DNA of 64,000 nucleotides from Doryteuthis pealeii (taxonomy: Eukaryota; Mollusca; Cephalopoda; Myopsida; Loliginidae): positions 60,382,190 to 60,446,189 of the forward strand of contig CM042145.1 in NCBI GenBank assembly GCA_023376005.1, in the 5' to 3' direction. The notes beneath the pieces were generated by a model, which saw only the letters and a list, made by a program, of their open reading frames with translations, ran no database searches and had not been told where the DNA came from. How positions within the stretch are numbered: the first letter of the stretch is position 1; the number at the start of each line of letters is the position of its first letter. Shown here one piece after another: positions 53,051-63,891 of this stretch. The translations under genes and the position numbers were made by a program.

Positions 53051-53784
53051 ATTATGCTGTTGTTGTTATATATAAATTTGACTTAAACAATTCTAGCCCA
53101 CCAATGCTTCTCCGTTCTCAATTCACCAACACAGTCGTTGCCACCGTATCGTACCAGTAGTAAATCAGATTGATTTTGACGGGTACTCTGCTAGTTTATT
53201 TCATAAAACAAACATTACTAAAACTACATCACTGTTTCATTATAATATTCTCTCTTATATCTGGATTAGAATTATTAAGCATCCTTCATATTGCTTCTTT
53301 AACTTCAAGAGTCTTTTCTCGTTGAATTAAGAATTATGCTGCATATCTTTCGCTTATTTTTTGTTTTTGTTTTGTTTCTTTATCAACGAGTCGTTGTACT
53401 CTTCTCACCGATTCGCCGGAAATAGAACGTCTCTGCTTGTATTAATGGTTCATATTTTCCTGAGAGAGAGAGAGAGAGAAAACTAATTAATTCGACAATG
53501 ATTTCCAGAATTTGTGATAAGACACTCGGTTATGTTTTTTATTTTTCTGAAATACATTAACATCAATCGGCTTTTAGTATCCAAAAATACAGACATCTTT
53601 AATAGCGATACACATAAATGTTTTTAAAAATGATTTGATATTTATGCTTTTAATAAAATTACACACCGCAAGAATAAAACTCCTTGGTTATTATCAATTT
53701 TTGACTAGTATTCTTTCAATTTTAATGTCCGTTGAATTTCAGAAGTTCTAAAACCGCATTTTACAGACATAACTCATAATTTTA
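53051..53784. other. Unassigned AT-rich sequence
   Basis: (GA)n near 53464-53480. No gene recognised. Confidence 0.35.
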
Positions 53785-54020
53785 GCTCAGTCAGTAGAGC
53801 GTTGGACTAGGGACTACAAGGTTCTTGGTTCGATACCGGCCCTCGCTAACTCAGCGTATGAGTAGCACAAGGTAAAGTAAGGAGCTGGTGGTAGGTGTGG
53901 CGCTCCACCTCAGACGCCAAAACTCTCTCCTTGATCTAGCGCTCGTGAAAAGGGATAAACTCCCTCGCTGTCCGGCTAATACCGACTTTTGGCTATTCCG
54001 ACGACTTTACCTACTCGTAT
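53785..54020 (+). mobile_element. SINE-A copy, near full length
   Basis: TTTTAGCTCAGTCAGTAGAGC head, GGTTCGATACCGGCCCTCGC B box, TGGCGCTCCACCTCAGACGC, end TTCCGACGACTTTACC. One of the closest to the family consensus. Confidence 0.85.
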
Positions 54021-54079
54021 TAAGAATATTCTCGTGAAGCTATGATTGTTTACTCAGTTATATGGTTTCAAGTAGCTAA

Positions 54080-54716
54080 TCTTATTATAATGGAGATTGT
54101 GGGTTTGTCTGTCTGTAACCGAAACTATATTACTATACAAGTCACAATTCCTTTAGTTATTTACATCATATTCTCCATGATTTTATTTTTATTTAAACCT
54201 CAATTATTAATAAAATTGTTTTACATTACTTACACTATTGACCATACCTACATAATAATAACATGCAATTGTATTTATATATACAACAAAATAGAGGTTT
54301 ACAGTGTGAATGGGAAGGCTAATTTGCATATTGATCTTAAAAAATTGATTTTAATAAATATATGCTTAGTATTATTGATTTCTAATTGTTTGGTTTTATC
54401 TTATTGAATATGAGCAAAAATCTCTTCAATAAATCTTAAAAGAAATCCCTTAACAATAAGAAATAACTGTCATTTTATTCTTTACTTCCTATTTTAACTG
54501 AATAGTTAAATTAGGAAAATTTACCAAAGAAAGGAGTAATGGAAAATGATGGAAGAGTTAGTTTCAAAGTTGTTCTATTTTTCAATCATACCCCCTCTGT
54601 TCAAAATCTTTTTATCTACATTCTTATTCAGTTTCATTAGACTTTCTAATTTAATATATTTTTATTATAAAATCTAACTAAAATACTTGCACCCGGAGGG
54701 TGCATATATTTGCTAG
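54080..54716 (+). mobile_element. Helitron H1 copy, intact ends
   Basis: 5' TCTTATTATAATGGAGATTG after A; 3' hairpin TGCACCC-GGA-GGGTGCA, spacer TATATTTG and CTAG before T. 637 bp and non-coding; the reference copy for the family here. Confidence 0.85.
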
Positions 54717-54886
54717 TGATTATAATACTATGTGCAAATTATCTGTATTAAGAATAGCTACTTGAAGTTATAATTGTTTACAAAGGATTATTATAGTTAC
54801 TTGACACCATATAAATGCATGCAAATTATTTGTATGTACAATAGTTACTTGAAGCTATAATTGTGTATTAAAGGTTATTATTATTA
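54717..54886. repeat. Degenerate tandem repeat between two Helitrons
   Basis: Units of about 75 bp with GTTACTTGAAGCTATAATTG or similar and ATGTGCAAATTATCTG/ATGCAAATTATTTG. Related pieces flank the Helitrons at 54030-54079 and 55515-55600. Confidence 0.6.
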
Positions 54887-55514
54887 CTAGCAAATATATG
54901 CACCCTCCGGGTGCCAGTATTTAAGTTTAAAGGTAATAAAATATTAGATTAAATCAGAAAGGCTTATGAAACTGAAGAAAAATTCAGATAAAAAGATTTG
55001 AAACGGAGGGGTATAATCGGAAAATAGAACAACTGAAACTTACTATTTCATCACTTCCGTTTTTCAATGCTAAATTTTCCTAATTTAACTATTTAGTTAA
55101 AATAGGAAGTAAAGAATACAATTACAGTTATTTCTTCTTGTTAATGAATTTCTCTTAGGATTTATTGAAGAGATTTTTACTCATATTCATTAAGATAAAA
55201 CAAAACAATTAGAAATCAACAATACCAAGCACATATTTATTAAAATCAGTTTTTTTAATATTAATATGCAAATTAGCTTTACGTTTACACTTAAAACTGG
55301 TATTTTGTTGTATATATAAATACAATTGCATGTTATTAGTATTTAGGTGAGGCTAACAGTATTAATAATGTCAAACAGTTTTATTATTAATTGAAGTTTA
55401 AATAGAAATAGAATCCTGGAGAATGTGACGTAAATAACTAAGGGAATTGTTACTTGTGTAGTAATATAGTTTCGGTTACAGACAGAAAAACACACAATCT
55501 CCATTATAATAAGA
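54887..55514 (-). mobile_element. Helitron H1 copy, intact ends, inverted
   Basis: Left CTAGCAAATATATGCACCC after A; right CTCCATTATAATAAGA before T. 628 bp, tail to tail with the previous copy. Confidence 0.85.
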
Positions 55515-55604
55515 TTAGTAGTAATTTGAAACTATATAACTGGGCAACAAAAAATAATTATTAAATTGAAATTGTTACTTGAAACCATATAATTGTGTAT
55601 AAAA

Positions 55605-55860
55605 TATTAGTGTTAGAGGGTGGATAAGACCTCCACAATGGAACAACCTATTAGCCGTGGGTGGCGACCCATTGATATCAGAGGACAGTATTGTGGTGGC
55701 TGCACGGTCCGTGAACCGAATACTAAGTGGTCCTGTGACATGTAACATTCCACTTCAGCCCTTACTTAGGCAAGACAGGCGGTTAGAGAGGCCCATTCCG
55801 ATCAATCGGCTGGTCATGTTAATCCACCACCACTTTTCATCACATCGGTACTAGAACTTC
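55605..55860 (+). mobile_element. Repeat-B 5' part
   Basis: AACCTATTAGCCGTGGGTGG, GACCCATTGATATCAGAGG, TGTAACATTCCACTTCAGCC, AGACAGGCGGTTAGAGAGG, GATCAATCGGCTGGTC. Confidence 0.65.
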
Positions 55861-55927
55861 GTCACTGAGTGTCGACAAACTCCAGTATTTATTAATGCTC
55901 ATGAAGTTAATGAAAATTATTTCTTAA

Positions 55928-56341
55928 ATACTCGTATTTCCTTAAAAGTACAGCTGTTATCATTTCCCAACACTCTCTGGTTAAAATCGTCGAAGATAAA
56001 ATGCAAAAATGTAAATCATGATTTTCTGGTGCTGCTTATCCATCAAGTTCTTGTTTCTAGTGAGTATCATCACCTTCGCTAAATAATCAATCATTCTGTT
56101 TCTATTAAGAAAAGTAAGAAAAAGGACATGCTACACAGGAAACATATAAGAAAGAGTAGGGGAAACTGTGTGCAGACGTGATAACGATATTCTGTTTCAA
56201 TCAAACAATGAAAAAAAAAAAGATAGTGTTAAATCAAGATTATCATACTTTTTACATATTGAACTATATTGCAATAGCTCTTAATTTAATTATTACGTTT
56301 GTTTAATTATCACACTGTGGTATATGCACAGGTCCTGCTAG
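55928..56341 (+). mobile_element. Helitron H2 copy, 3' end intact
   Basis: 5' side TCGTATTTCCTTAAAAGTAC; interior TAACGATATTCTGTTTCAATC and ACTTTTTACATATTGAAC; 3' hairpin CTGTGGTATATGCACAG, GTCCTG and CTAG before T. Confidence 0.75.
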
Positions 56342-57574
56342 TAAAATCATAATATCAAAACTGTGTTATGCATCATGAAAATGATTACGCAAGTTTATTT
56401 CATTATAATCTAGAAACTGTTTCGTATTTCAAAAGACGATTTCTTTTCTGTAAATCCTATAAACTGTGTAGAATTCAGCTAGATTTTCTGATTCCGACAA
56501 TATTTCTATTTAATTGTTGATTTGTATCTTCTTTATTATACATTTCCGTTACGTAATATGATGGTTCCTTGGGGCAGAATGCGATTTAAATTTGTTTGAT
56601 TTCTTCTTCTTTTGCCTTTCGGTCAATGAAAATCAATGATATTCAAACGTTTACTCTGCTTTGATTGGTTACTGGCATTTGGACTAAAAAGAAAATCTAA
56701 AAGAATAATTTGTAATTGTAAGTGGATTTTGGTTGATTTACATTAAGTGGTTTTATTTCTTACCAGATGATCTCAAAAGTATATTATTCTTACAACCGTT
56801 CAAACCAAATCTTACTTCATCTTCATTCAAAGGATTTCGATGACTCAATTAAGAGCTACAGAAAACTAGCTGTATGATCCCAGCCTTTCCCGGGTTATAT
56901 TGCTGGATTATGCTTTCAATTTAGGAATAGACTGATGACGTGCTAACGTTTGTTACGTTCTCTGCTCTCACTTTTAAATGAGGTGATGATGTGTTGATAG
57001 AACTATTTGTATATTTATCTCTGGACCTGTACTGCATCGGAGAGGCTCTAATCTTCGTTGCTGAATCGATTCTAAAGTTGGCAAACGATTACTGGATGTT
57101 TTGAAGTCTGAAAACCATCTTGGGGAGTTGGAGGGGGACATCTTGCCTTGTGCCATTTAGAGTTTTAGTAATAACACAAAGCCACTTCTTTTTCTCATGA
57201 GATTTTTATTTTCCCAAAACCAAAACTGCCGAAAGCAAAGGCTCCATGTCTCACTCTCGACGCATAATTCCCAACACAATTCACACTCAGACCACTCCTC
57301 GTCTCTCACACTTCGCCAGGTAACATCGCTCGTCCAATAGGACAATGCCATGTGGTTATGATGATTCATCATTAAAGTTTTCCATTCTCCTCTAACACAT
57401 AATTCTTGCTAAAAACTGTTCCTTGCTGATTTACATATCAAGTTACACACATGGCTCCACCCCACCACAGATGTTACAATATACCATCTGGCTATCTCTA
57501 CGTATTCACTTTTTAAATCTCATATTGCTCACCATTTGATAACAGTACCTATCGCTTGATGTGCTTGTTAAGAT
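56342..57574. other. Unassigned sequence
   Basis: Two minus-strand frames (56974-57156, 57157-57372; 60-71 codons) have ordinary codon composition but no known domain. They could be exonic, but I see no supporting signal. Confidence 0.35.
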
Positions 57575-58260
57575 GTAAAATAATTAGAGATCTCGAGCAA
57601 TTATTTTAGGTGTTTATAATTTATGATTTAGGGTTTTGGATTCGGAAGGAAAGAGAAAAGAAATAAAAATGTTAAAAAGATATTTGGCTGGAGTGTCAAC
57701 AATATTGGAATGTGATAGAAGATATTTGGTTGAAATAAAAACAACGCAAATGATGGCAACTTCCGATGGTGAAATGGTGGTATCTACGTCCCTAATAATC
57801 AGCTGATATTTTGGAAATGCTGACGTATGCCAAACCAATTAGAGGTTAATAAATAATTGAAATGTTTAGGATATTATAAAAATCCCTGTTTTGGAAGAAG
57901 AGAACAGACTGGAGACAAGTAGCAAGTCATGGGAGACGAAACCCGCACGACGTCACCCAGACTTAGCCACGGTCTCCCTTTCTTTCTTTCTTTCTGAGTT
58001 GACAGTTGTGCGGGTAAAAAAAAACACATTCTTCCCTTCCTTCTTCTTTGCATTGATGGTTTCGAATTAAAAAAAAAATTCTTATATTTAATTTTGTAAA
58101 ATAATTAGCGATCTCAAGCAATTATCTTAGTCGGTTGTAATTTATGATTTTAGGAATGCTGACATGCGCCAAACCAATTAGTTTAATAAATAATTAAAAT
58201 GTTTACGATATTATAAAAAAACGTAGTTTTGGAAGGGGCAGACAGATAAGGGGCGAGAGA
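57575..58260. repeat. Partial tandem duplication (two diverged units)
   Basis: TAAAATAATTAGAGATCTCGAG at 57578 recurs as TAAAATAATTAGCGATCTCAAG at 58099. GCCAAACCAATTAG, AATAATTGAAATGTTTAGGA and TTTTGGAAG follow in both. Unit 1 has an extra ~165 bp (57640-57810) that unit 2 lacks. A (TTTC)n run lies between, near 57980. Confidence 0.7.
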
Positions 58261-58316
58261 CTGGAAGACAGAAGTCCACCAGACTAAGGACATCAAATGC
58301 ACACGTAAGCCGGTGA

Positions 58317-58347
<31 letters not shown>
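58317..58347. repeat. (TA)n microsatellite
   Basis: About 15 units at the outer edge of the following inverted structure. Confidence 0.85.
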
Positions 58348-58349
<2 letters not shown>

Positions 58350-58526
58350 GAAAGTAAGTAAACAATGTGTTTATTTTTTATATGGCCTTTTTAGCCGACA
58401 ATTTTTGGGGATATGTGCTTAATTGAAGTGATACCTAGTTTTGAAAATTAATTAGTTGATAATTAATGAATTTAGGCGGGCATATATGTTCAAATGTAAG
58501 GCTAAACAAATCGAGAAAGTTTCAAT

Positions 58527-58568
58527 CCCTGTATGTACATTTCGACCTATTAGGTCTCATCAGCAAGG
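58527..58568 (-). ncRNA. Hammerhead ribozyme candidate, canonical core
   Basis: Minus strand: helix I CCTTG/CAGGG (5 bp, one G-U), core CTGATGA, helix II GACCT-AAT-AGGTC (5 bp), GAAA, helix III ATGTACAT (fully self-complementary, no loop), cleavage after AUA. All invariant bases are present. The loopless helix III points to a dimeric ribozyme, as described for hammerheads of Penelope-like elements. Confidence 0.75.
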
Positions 58569-58680
58569 TTATAGACATGGGAGACTGCTCCGTGTGTGAC
58601 TCGAAAAAAAATGTATATGCAAGAAAACGTTAATGTTTAAAAGTAATACATCTGTTGATAATTTTTCCTCAAAGGGAAAG

Positions 58681-58745
<65 letters not shown>

Positions 58746-59099
58746 TCTCCAATAAACCGGTAAGTTGGAAGACTCCATTTCGGATCTATATCCTCTGTAT
58801 ATCCACACTGCATGCAGATGCTGATGCACACATAGACTTTTACAAGTATAATTCCAAATCCCTAAAAGAGCTCAATGTAAGATAATTCATAAATTAATTA
58901 TATACAGAGCAATATTAACACATTTAATATAAAAGAAAAACTCAACAAACCGTCATGTGAATTTGTTTTTATCATCCTATATAAAGTTATGAGTTTTTGA
59001 ATAAAAAAAAGAGTCGACTGTCTTTTATTTAAAAAAGGAAAGGAAGAAATGCAAGAAAAGGGGTTTCTTTTTTTTCTATTCTAGTATATTTTTTGAAAT

Positions 59100-59161
59100 G
59101 GCTATCTGATGAAACTTGGGTCATTTATTGGGTTTCTGGCCGAAATAAATTTATGACAGCC
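59100..59161 (+). ncRNA. Hammerhead-like motif with long helix II
   Basis: GGCTAT/ACAGCC helix I (one mismatch), core CTGATGA, a ~30-base helix II region ending CTGGCC, GAAA, and self-complementary ATAAATTTAT. The base at the cleavage position is G, which hammerheads do not cut, so this copy is likely dead. Same family as 12048-12109. Confidence 0.45.
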
Positions 59162-59182
59162 AAATGACGGTTTCTTGAGTTT

Positions 59183-59215
<33 letters not shown>

Positions 59216-59400
59216 CATTGAAAGCATATATATATATATATATCTATATATATCGATTTGTTTAGCTTTACATTTGAATAGGTATGCCCGCTTAATTCAT
59301 TAATTATTTATTTTCAAAATTAGGTACGACTTATTAAGCGCATATTCTCCCAAGAATTGTCGACTAAAAAAGCCATATCAAACACATTGGTTGTTTGATT

Positions 59401-59876
59401 TCTTCTCATATATATTCTCTTTCATTTCGTCTCTTACTCGGACTATTGTAGACGCTGTTATTCAAAAAATCATAAAAGATATATATAGTCTGGCAATCTA
59501 ACGACAAACAATTCCAGGAAAATATGCTACTACATTGTCTATAAAGTAAACATTGATATGCAATATGTTTAAGAGGTGAAAGAATGTAAATCACCTGCTT
59601 TTAGCTGTAAGATCGCCAAAAGTATTTCTGTGATCTAGTTTGAAGAATATCACGAGAAAAAAGAATGAGTTGGAAATAAACAAAAAATCTTCCACGAATG
59701 CTTTGAAAGAATACTGACCCTCCTAAAATAGTGTGAATGGTGTAGTGGTTATGGAACGAGAGAACCGAGTTCAAAATCCTCTCGTGTCAATTTACGTTTA
59801 CTTCGTAATTACTTCTTCGCGAAAAGCATGAGTCCATGTTTAAAAATCCGCTGTTGCATAGTACCCATAAAAAATG
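59401..59876. other. Unassigned; SINE-C-like head near 59735-59800
   Basis: AATGGTGTAGTGGTTATGG and CCGAGTTCAAAATCC form A- and B-box-like pieces. Confidence 0.4.
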
Positions 59877-60115
59877 ACTGTCAGTAGAGCGTTCGGCTAG
59901 AAATCAAAAGGTCCCTGGTTCTATAGCGGCCATCGCCAACTCAGCGTATGAGTAGCACAGGGATCTGTGCGGTAAAGTGAGGAGCTGATGGTAAGTGTGG
60001 CGCTCCACCTCAGATGCTAAAATAATCTCCTTGGTCTAGTGCTGATGAAAAGGGGATAGACTCCCTCGCTGTCTGGCTGATACCGACACTTGGCCGCCCC
60101 GACGACTTTACTTTT
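59877..60115 (+). mobile_element. SINE-A copy, near full length
   Basis: TCAGTAGAGCGTTCGGC, CCTGGTTCTATAGCGGCC, CAACTCAGCGTATGAGTAGC, TGGCGCTCCACCTCAG, GGCCGCCCCGACGACTTTAC. Confidence 0.8.
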
Positions 60116-60116
60116 A

Positions 60117-60560
60117 CTGGTCAGAGTAGACCAGGGAGCAATGGTGATGAAGGGGGCTTTACATTTCTAAACCTCCAGAACTGGAACCTTACCATCATAT
60201 AGGTTAATGTAATTTCCAGGACATGAAGACACTCAGCCACCGCCTTCTATCACATATATGATAAAAAAAAGGGTTGGAGGTTGCCATAAGGGCAATAAGG
60301 TTGGAACAATCAAATAGGTGCTAGGGCTTGACATGACCAGCCGATTGATACAAGGGGACTCTCCGACTGCCCGTCTAGCCCAAGTAAGGGCCTAAGTGGA
60401 GTGTTGCGTGTCATGGACTGCTTAGCTACCAGGATTCCGTCCTTAAGCATCATGGATCGCCACCCACTTCCAACAGGTGGCCCCACTGAGGGGGGGGGTC
60501 TTACATCTCTGCAGAGGTGTAGTTAGTGTATTCTCAAACCTCAGCCGACAGAGCTGAAAA
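60117..60560 (-). mobile_element. Repeat-B copy, near full length at 5' end
   Basis: Plus strand: GAGTAGACCAGGGAGCAATG, CAGCCACCGCCTTCTATC, CGACTGCCCGTCTAGCCC, GGATCGCCACCCACTTCC, CAACAGGTGGCCCCACTGAG, ATCTCTGCAGAGGTG. The 3' tail is missing because SINE-A adjoins it. Confidence 0.75.
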
Positions 60561-61699
60561 TGTATGTTTTTTTTTTTTTAATGATTTTATGTGGTAGTAG
60601 GTTTTTAGATTATTTGGTGCGTGTTCCCTGGTTGTTTCTTTTAAACCCTATTATACGTGGTTCTTCCTTCTTGTCGATTGTCAGGCTGAAAAGGAATTAA
60701 GAGAGAAAAAACACAAGTCATTTTTAGGTTTCAGACTTTATTCTAGGTTCATAGCTATTTCGTGGAGAGGAAATTCTATACTGTACCAGTCGTAGTGTCT
60801 GTTCCCAGTGAATGCTTGATATAAAATGGCCGAGGTTTCCTTTTGGGGCTAGGAAGGTGACCTTTTCTCTGCGTCTGTCCAGAGGATTCTTCCTGTCTGA
60901 GAGCTCCTGAGAGATTTTTTTAAATCTAATTTCATTTTTTTTTAATCCTCATAAGTTATACGACCATGTAAAAATACAAAAAAAACACCTTAAGAAACAA
61001 CTACCCAAAAATGTAAATATGAATTTACAATGAACGTGATAATATAAACTGTAGTCATAGAATAATCTTAGACAGGTTGTTGTACAATTAAAAATCAATA
61101 AATTTTCGAAACTTAGTTTTATGAATTTGAATTTTGCCAATTTAAGTAATTTTACATAATTATTTTCAAAATATTTAGCATGTAATTCTGATCATAGAAT
61201 TTTCTATTTTAAATTCAGTTGTCTGTTTTCTGTAAAATGTTATATATCATACCAGTTGAATTACTAAAATCAAAAACAACTTAAATTGCTGGGAATATTT
61301 TGGAAAGTGAAGTATTATGGAAAATTTTAATCGTATAATTATCTTTAACAATTTGCGGTTTATTTTCTGAGAAATTAGTTTAAAAAATCATTTATTCAAA
61401 ACAACTTAAATTAGCTAAATTATTTTGAAATGCTATGTTCTGTAGAGAATTTAAATTTAATGGTGTTTTGGAATAAACGCCTTCACATTGAAATGTTTGA
61501 TATTTAATTTTTTTTTTTAATTCTTTGCCTTTTTAAATAAGATTTAGATTAATAAAAAGTGATTTTATGTTCAAGAAGCGTATTTAATTTGCAACACACG
61601 CACACACACAAATATATATATATTTTTAAGGGGATGAGATCAGCCGTTGCGCATGCACGTTGAGGAAAAGGCATATCTATCTATCTATCTATCGTGTGT
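60561..61699. other. AT-rich sequence, nothing recognised
   Basis: Some internal similarity (ACAACTTAAATT near 61278 and 61402) and a (TATC)n run at ~61672-61693. No gene. Confidence 0.4.
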
Positions 61700-61955
61700 G
61701 TGATTTACCAACACTCTGCACGCGAGGGATGTGATACAATGTCGATTTATTAAGGGGAGTTTAACATTTGAATTCAGTTTTCCTTCTCCTAGACTGGTTA
61801 CCTAGCAAAGGTTAAAGAGCCCAGTCTTCCCTACTATTTACCCACAGCCGGAGGGAGAGTAGTTGGATACATACCTCCACCAAGGTGGATAGCGCAGTGT
61901 GAAATGCAAACAGCATCGTCCAGGATCTGAACTCGGATCGACGATTCTAGTTTGA
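61700..61955 (-). mobile_element. SINE-C copy
   Basis: Plus: TGATTTACCAACACTCTGC, GAATTCAGTTTTCCTTCTCC, AGACTGGTTACCTAGC, CAGCCGGAGGGAGAGTAG, CAGCATCGTCCAGGATCTG. Confidence 0.75.
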
Positions 61956-62084
61956 TTTGCAATATACAATCTTATTAAAATGATCACTTTCATTCCAGTG
62001 TCAGTATTACCTTTCAAATATTTTTAAAAATTAGTATTGGATAATGGAGCATTTTATTAAACTATATATGTGTGTGTTTTGTAG

Positions 62085-62345
62085 GTAGCGCGTGGTGTAA
62101 TGGTTAAAGTCATGGGAAATGGACTCGTCGCCCCGAGTTCAAATCCTGGATGTGGTAATTGCATTTCATTTAGCGCTAATATCCTTGGGAAAGGTATGAA
62201 TTCTACTCTCCCTTCAGCTATGAATAAATAGTAGAGCAACCAGTCTAGGAGAAGGAAAACTCTGAATTCAAACCTGCTGAACTCCGCTTAAGAAATTGAC
62301 CTTGTGTCGCATCCTGCTCGTGCGGAGGGGTTGGTAAATATATAT
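62085..62345 (+). mobile_element. SINE-C copy, full length
   Basis: GCGCGTGGTGTAATGGTTAA head, CGAGTTCAAATCCTGGATG B box, CTTGGGAAAGGTATGAATTC, CAACCAGTCTAGGAGAAGG, CCTTGTGTCGCATCCTGC, CGTGCGGAGGGGTTGG, then (TA)n. Confidence 0.8.
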
Positions 62346-62609
62346 ATGTGTATGTTTTAATCTAATTTTTGCTTTCATAGTCATCACAATACTATGGACC
62401 CATCTCTTATCGCTTGGTAGAATAGTAGTTGTTATAGGGTTCTTCAGACTTGGCTGACCGTCTAGGAAAACTAACTCGAAATATAAATGTATTACTAAGA
62501 AAGTCTGAAGTTCTTCATAACCGTTTTCGCAAATCCTGCAATGACGTTGTATATATTTACCATTTCTACTACAGGGGAAGTATGTGGCCCAATGTCAATT
62601 TTCAAGCTT

Positions 62610-62925
62610 AATGTCATCATTATGTCACGCTTGTAGCACGGTTGGTCCTATGGGCAGCATCTAGTATCTGCGCTGATCTGGCCTTTGCTGGGCGACCCGC
62701 ACTGATGTGCCCATGTGGTGGTTTCAATAGGAGGACATCTCTTATTAGTTTGTCTCACTCGGGTGGTTAGTGTGATGGGTAGCAAGTGGCCGTACAGCTA
62801 CTTCCTCGTGGGGTTTCCATGGTTTAAGATCATACGCATCATACGTGTGTAACTCCCAACTAGCCTATTCTCTATGCGCTTCTTTAGTGTCTAAGTGGTG
62901 CAGCCGTACAGTAGCACTGATACAA
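62610..62925 (-). pseudogene. LINE reverse transcriptase C-terminal remnant
   Basis: Minus-strand translation from ~62925: AVVVSVLLYGCTT, a stop where LINE proteins have W, TLKKRIENRLVGSYTRMMRM and ILNHGNPTRK, a stop, then LYGHLLPITLTTRVR, TNKRCPP, TTTWAHQCGSPSKGQ and ISADTRCCP. This matches the general pattern downstream of the RT domain in LINE polyproteins ('S-x-L-L-Y-G-x-x-x-W ... R-L-D-x-x-x-x-R-x-L-R ... L-Y-G-x-L-P-x-I ... G-R-P-x'). In-frame stops mark it as dead. The RT catalytic region and terminal zinc finger are absent. Confidence 0.7.
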
Positions 62926-63197
62926 CTACGGCTCGGAGGTATTGTCGCTAATAGGAATAACACGACAAAAAACTCGGAAAATGTATCTAGGCCTTTCTGA
63001 CATTACATTGTATAAATATAAAAACACTTGTCTTTCATTTCTAACAACGTGGCGACATGCTGCATGGTCATCTGCTGATATCTCCCCCCCCCCTTCAAGA
63101 AAACCTTTCCTTGCCTTCTCCGGGTGCAAGTAAAGGTCAAGTGCCTCGATGTAGAAAATGATCTCACCACTGACCATAAACGTTGATTTTCTTTTTT

Positions 63198-63233
<36 letters not shown>

Positions 63234-63684
63234 GTTATCTAATTTATAAATACTCGGTTACTTTCTGGCATTGTGTGATTTCTATCAGCCGCTAAAACCT
63301 CACAGTTTGTAGAAATCGTAAAAAAAAAAAATTCACTCACGAAATGAAATGCATTAACACTAAAAGCATATTTCTCTTGTCACAGGAGATTCGATAGTAA
63401 TCCCCCCTTGCTTCTAATCATAGGCTCTCACAGTTTTCTTACCGTTAGCTTTATCATAACGATGAAATATAGGAATATAAACATATGCAAATATTTCAAC
63501 GATCTCTGCACGAGAAATAAAAAGCACGGAAAATTCCTTGAAAGCTTTGATAACAACAAAAGAGCATTTACTGTGGAATTAAAGTATTTGTTTCTTTCTG
63601 AGAAAGTGTCACAACGTATAATTCCGCTAGAAAATTTGCAAGATAATGATGTTTTAGAAATTTCAAGATGAACAAATAATATTT
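62926..63684. other. Unassigned; poly-T at ~63197-63231; ORF 63408-63671
   Basis: An 87-codon plus-strand frame at 63408-63671 is K/N/L-rich with no domain I recognise. It stands alone and may be chance. Confidence 0.35.
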
Positions 63685-63741
<57 letters not shown>

Positions 63742-63852
63742 TAGTTATTAATTTGCACAGTTCCAGCCATAAATGATGAGATCATTTACGTATGAATCAA
63801 ACGAGTTGAGAAGACAGTAGAATCGACTGGCTGAAACATAACAAATATATAT

Positions 63853-63891
<39 letters not shown>

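Larger units (their letters stand above)
58360..59400. repeat. ~1.04-kb inverted structure with two hammerhead motifs
   Basis: The left arm ~58362-58514 and right arm ~59255-59395 are inverted copies. Markers on the left are CAATGTGTTTATTTTTTATA, GCCGACAATTTTTGGGG, GGCGGGCATATATG and AGGCTAAACAAATCGAG. Between them are a hammerhead on minus (58527), (TA)n at 58683-58741, a hammerhead-like motif on plus (59100), poly-T at 59185-59214 and (TA)n at 59225-59255. Confidence 0.75.

Noticed and set aside
53785..53860. Functional tRNA gene in the SINE-A heads
   Set aside because: The A and B boxes are good, but the acceptor and anticodon arms do not fold and the same ~245-bp body follows in every copy, so these are SINEs.
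54080..55514. A single long inverted repeat instead of two Helitrons
   Set aside because: Each half has its own TC and CTAG ends with A/T flanks, and single copies occur elsewhere (28537, 36500), so these are two insertions.
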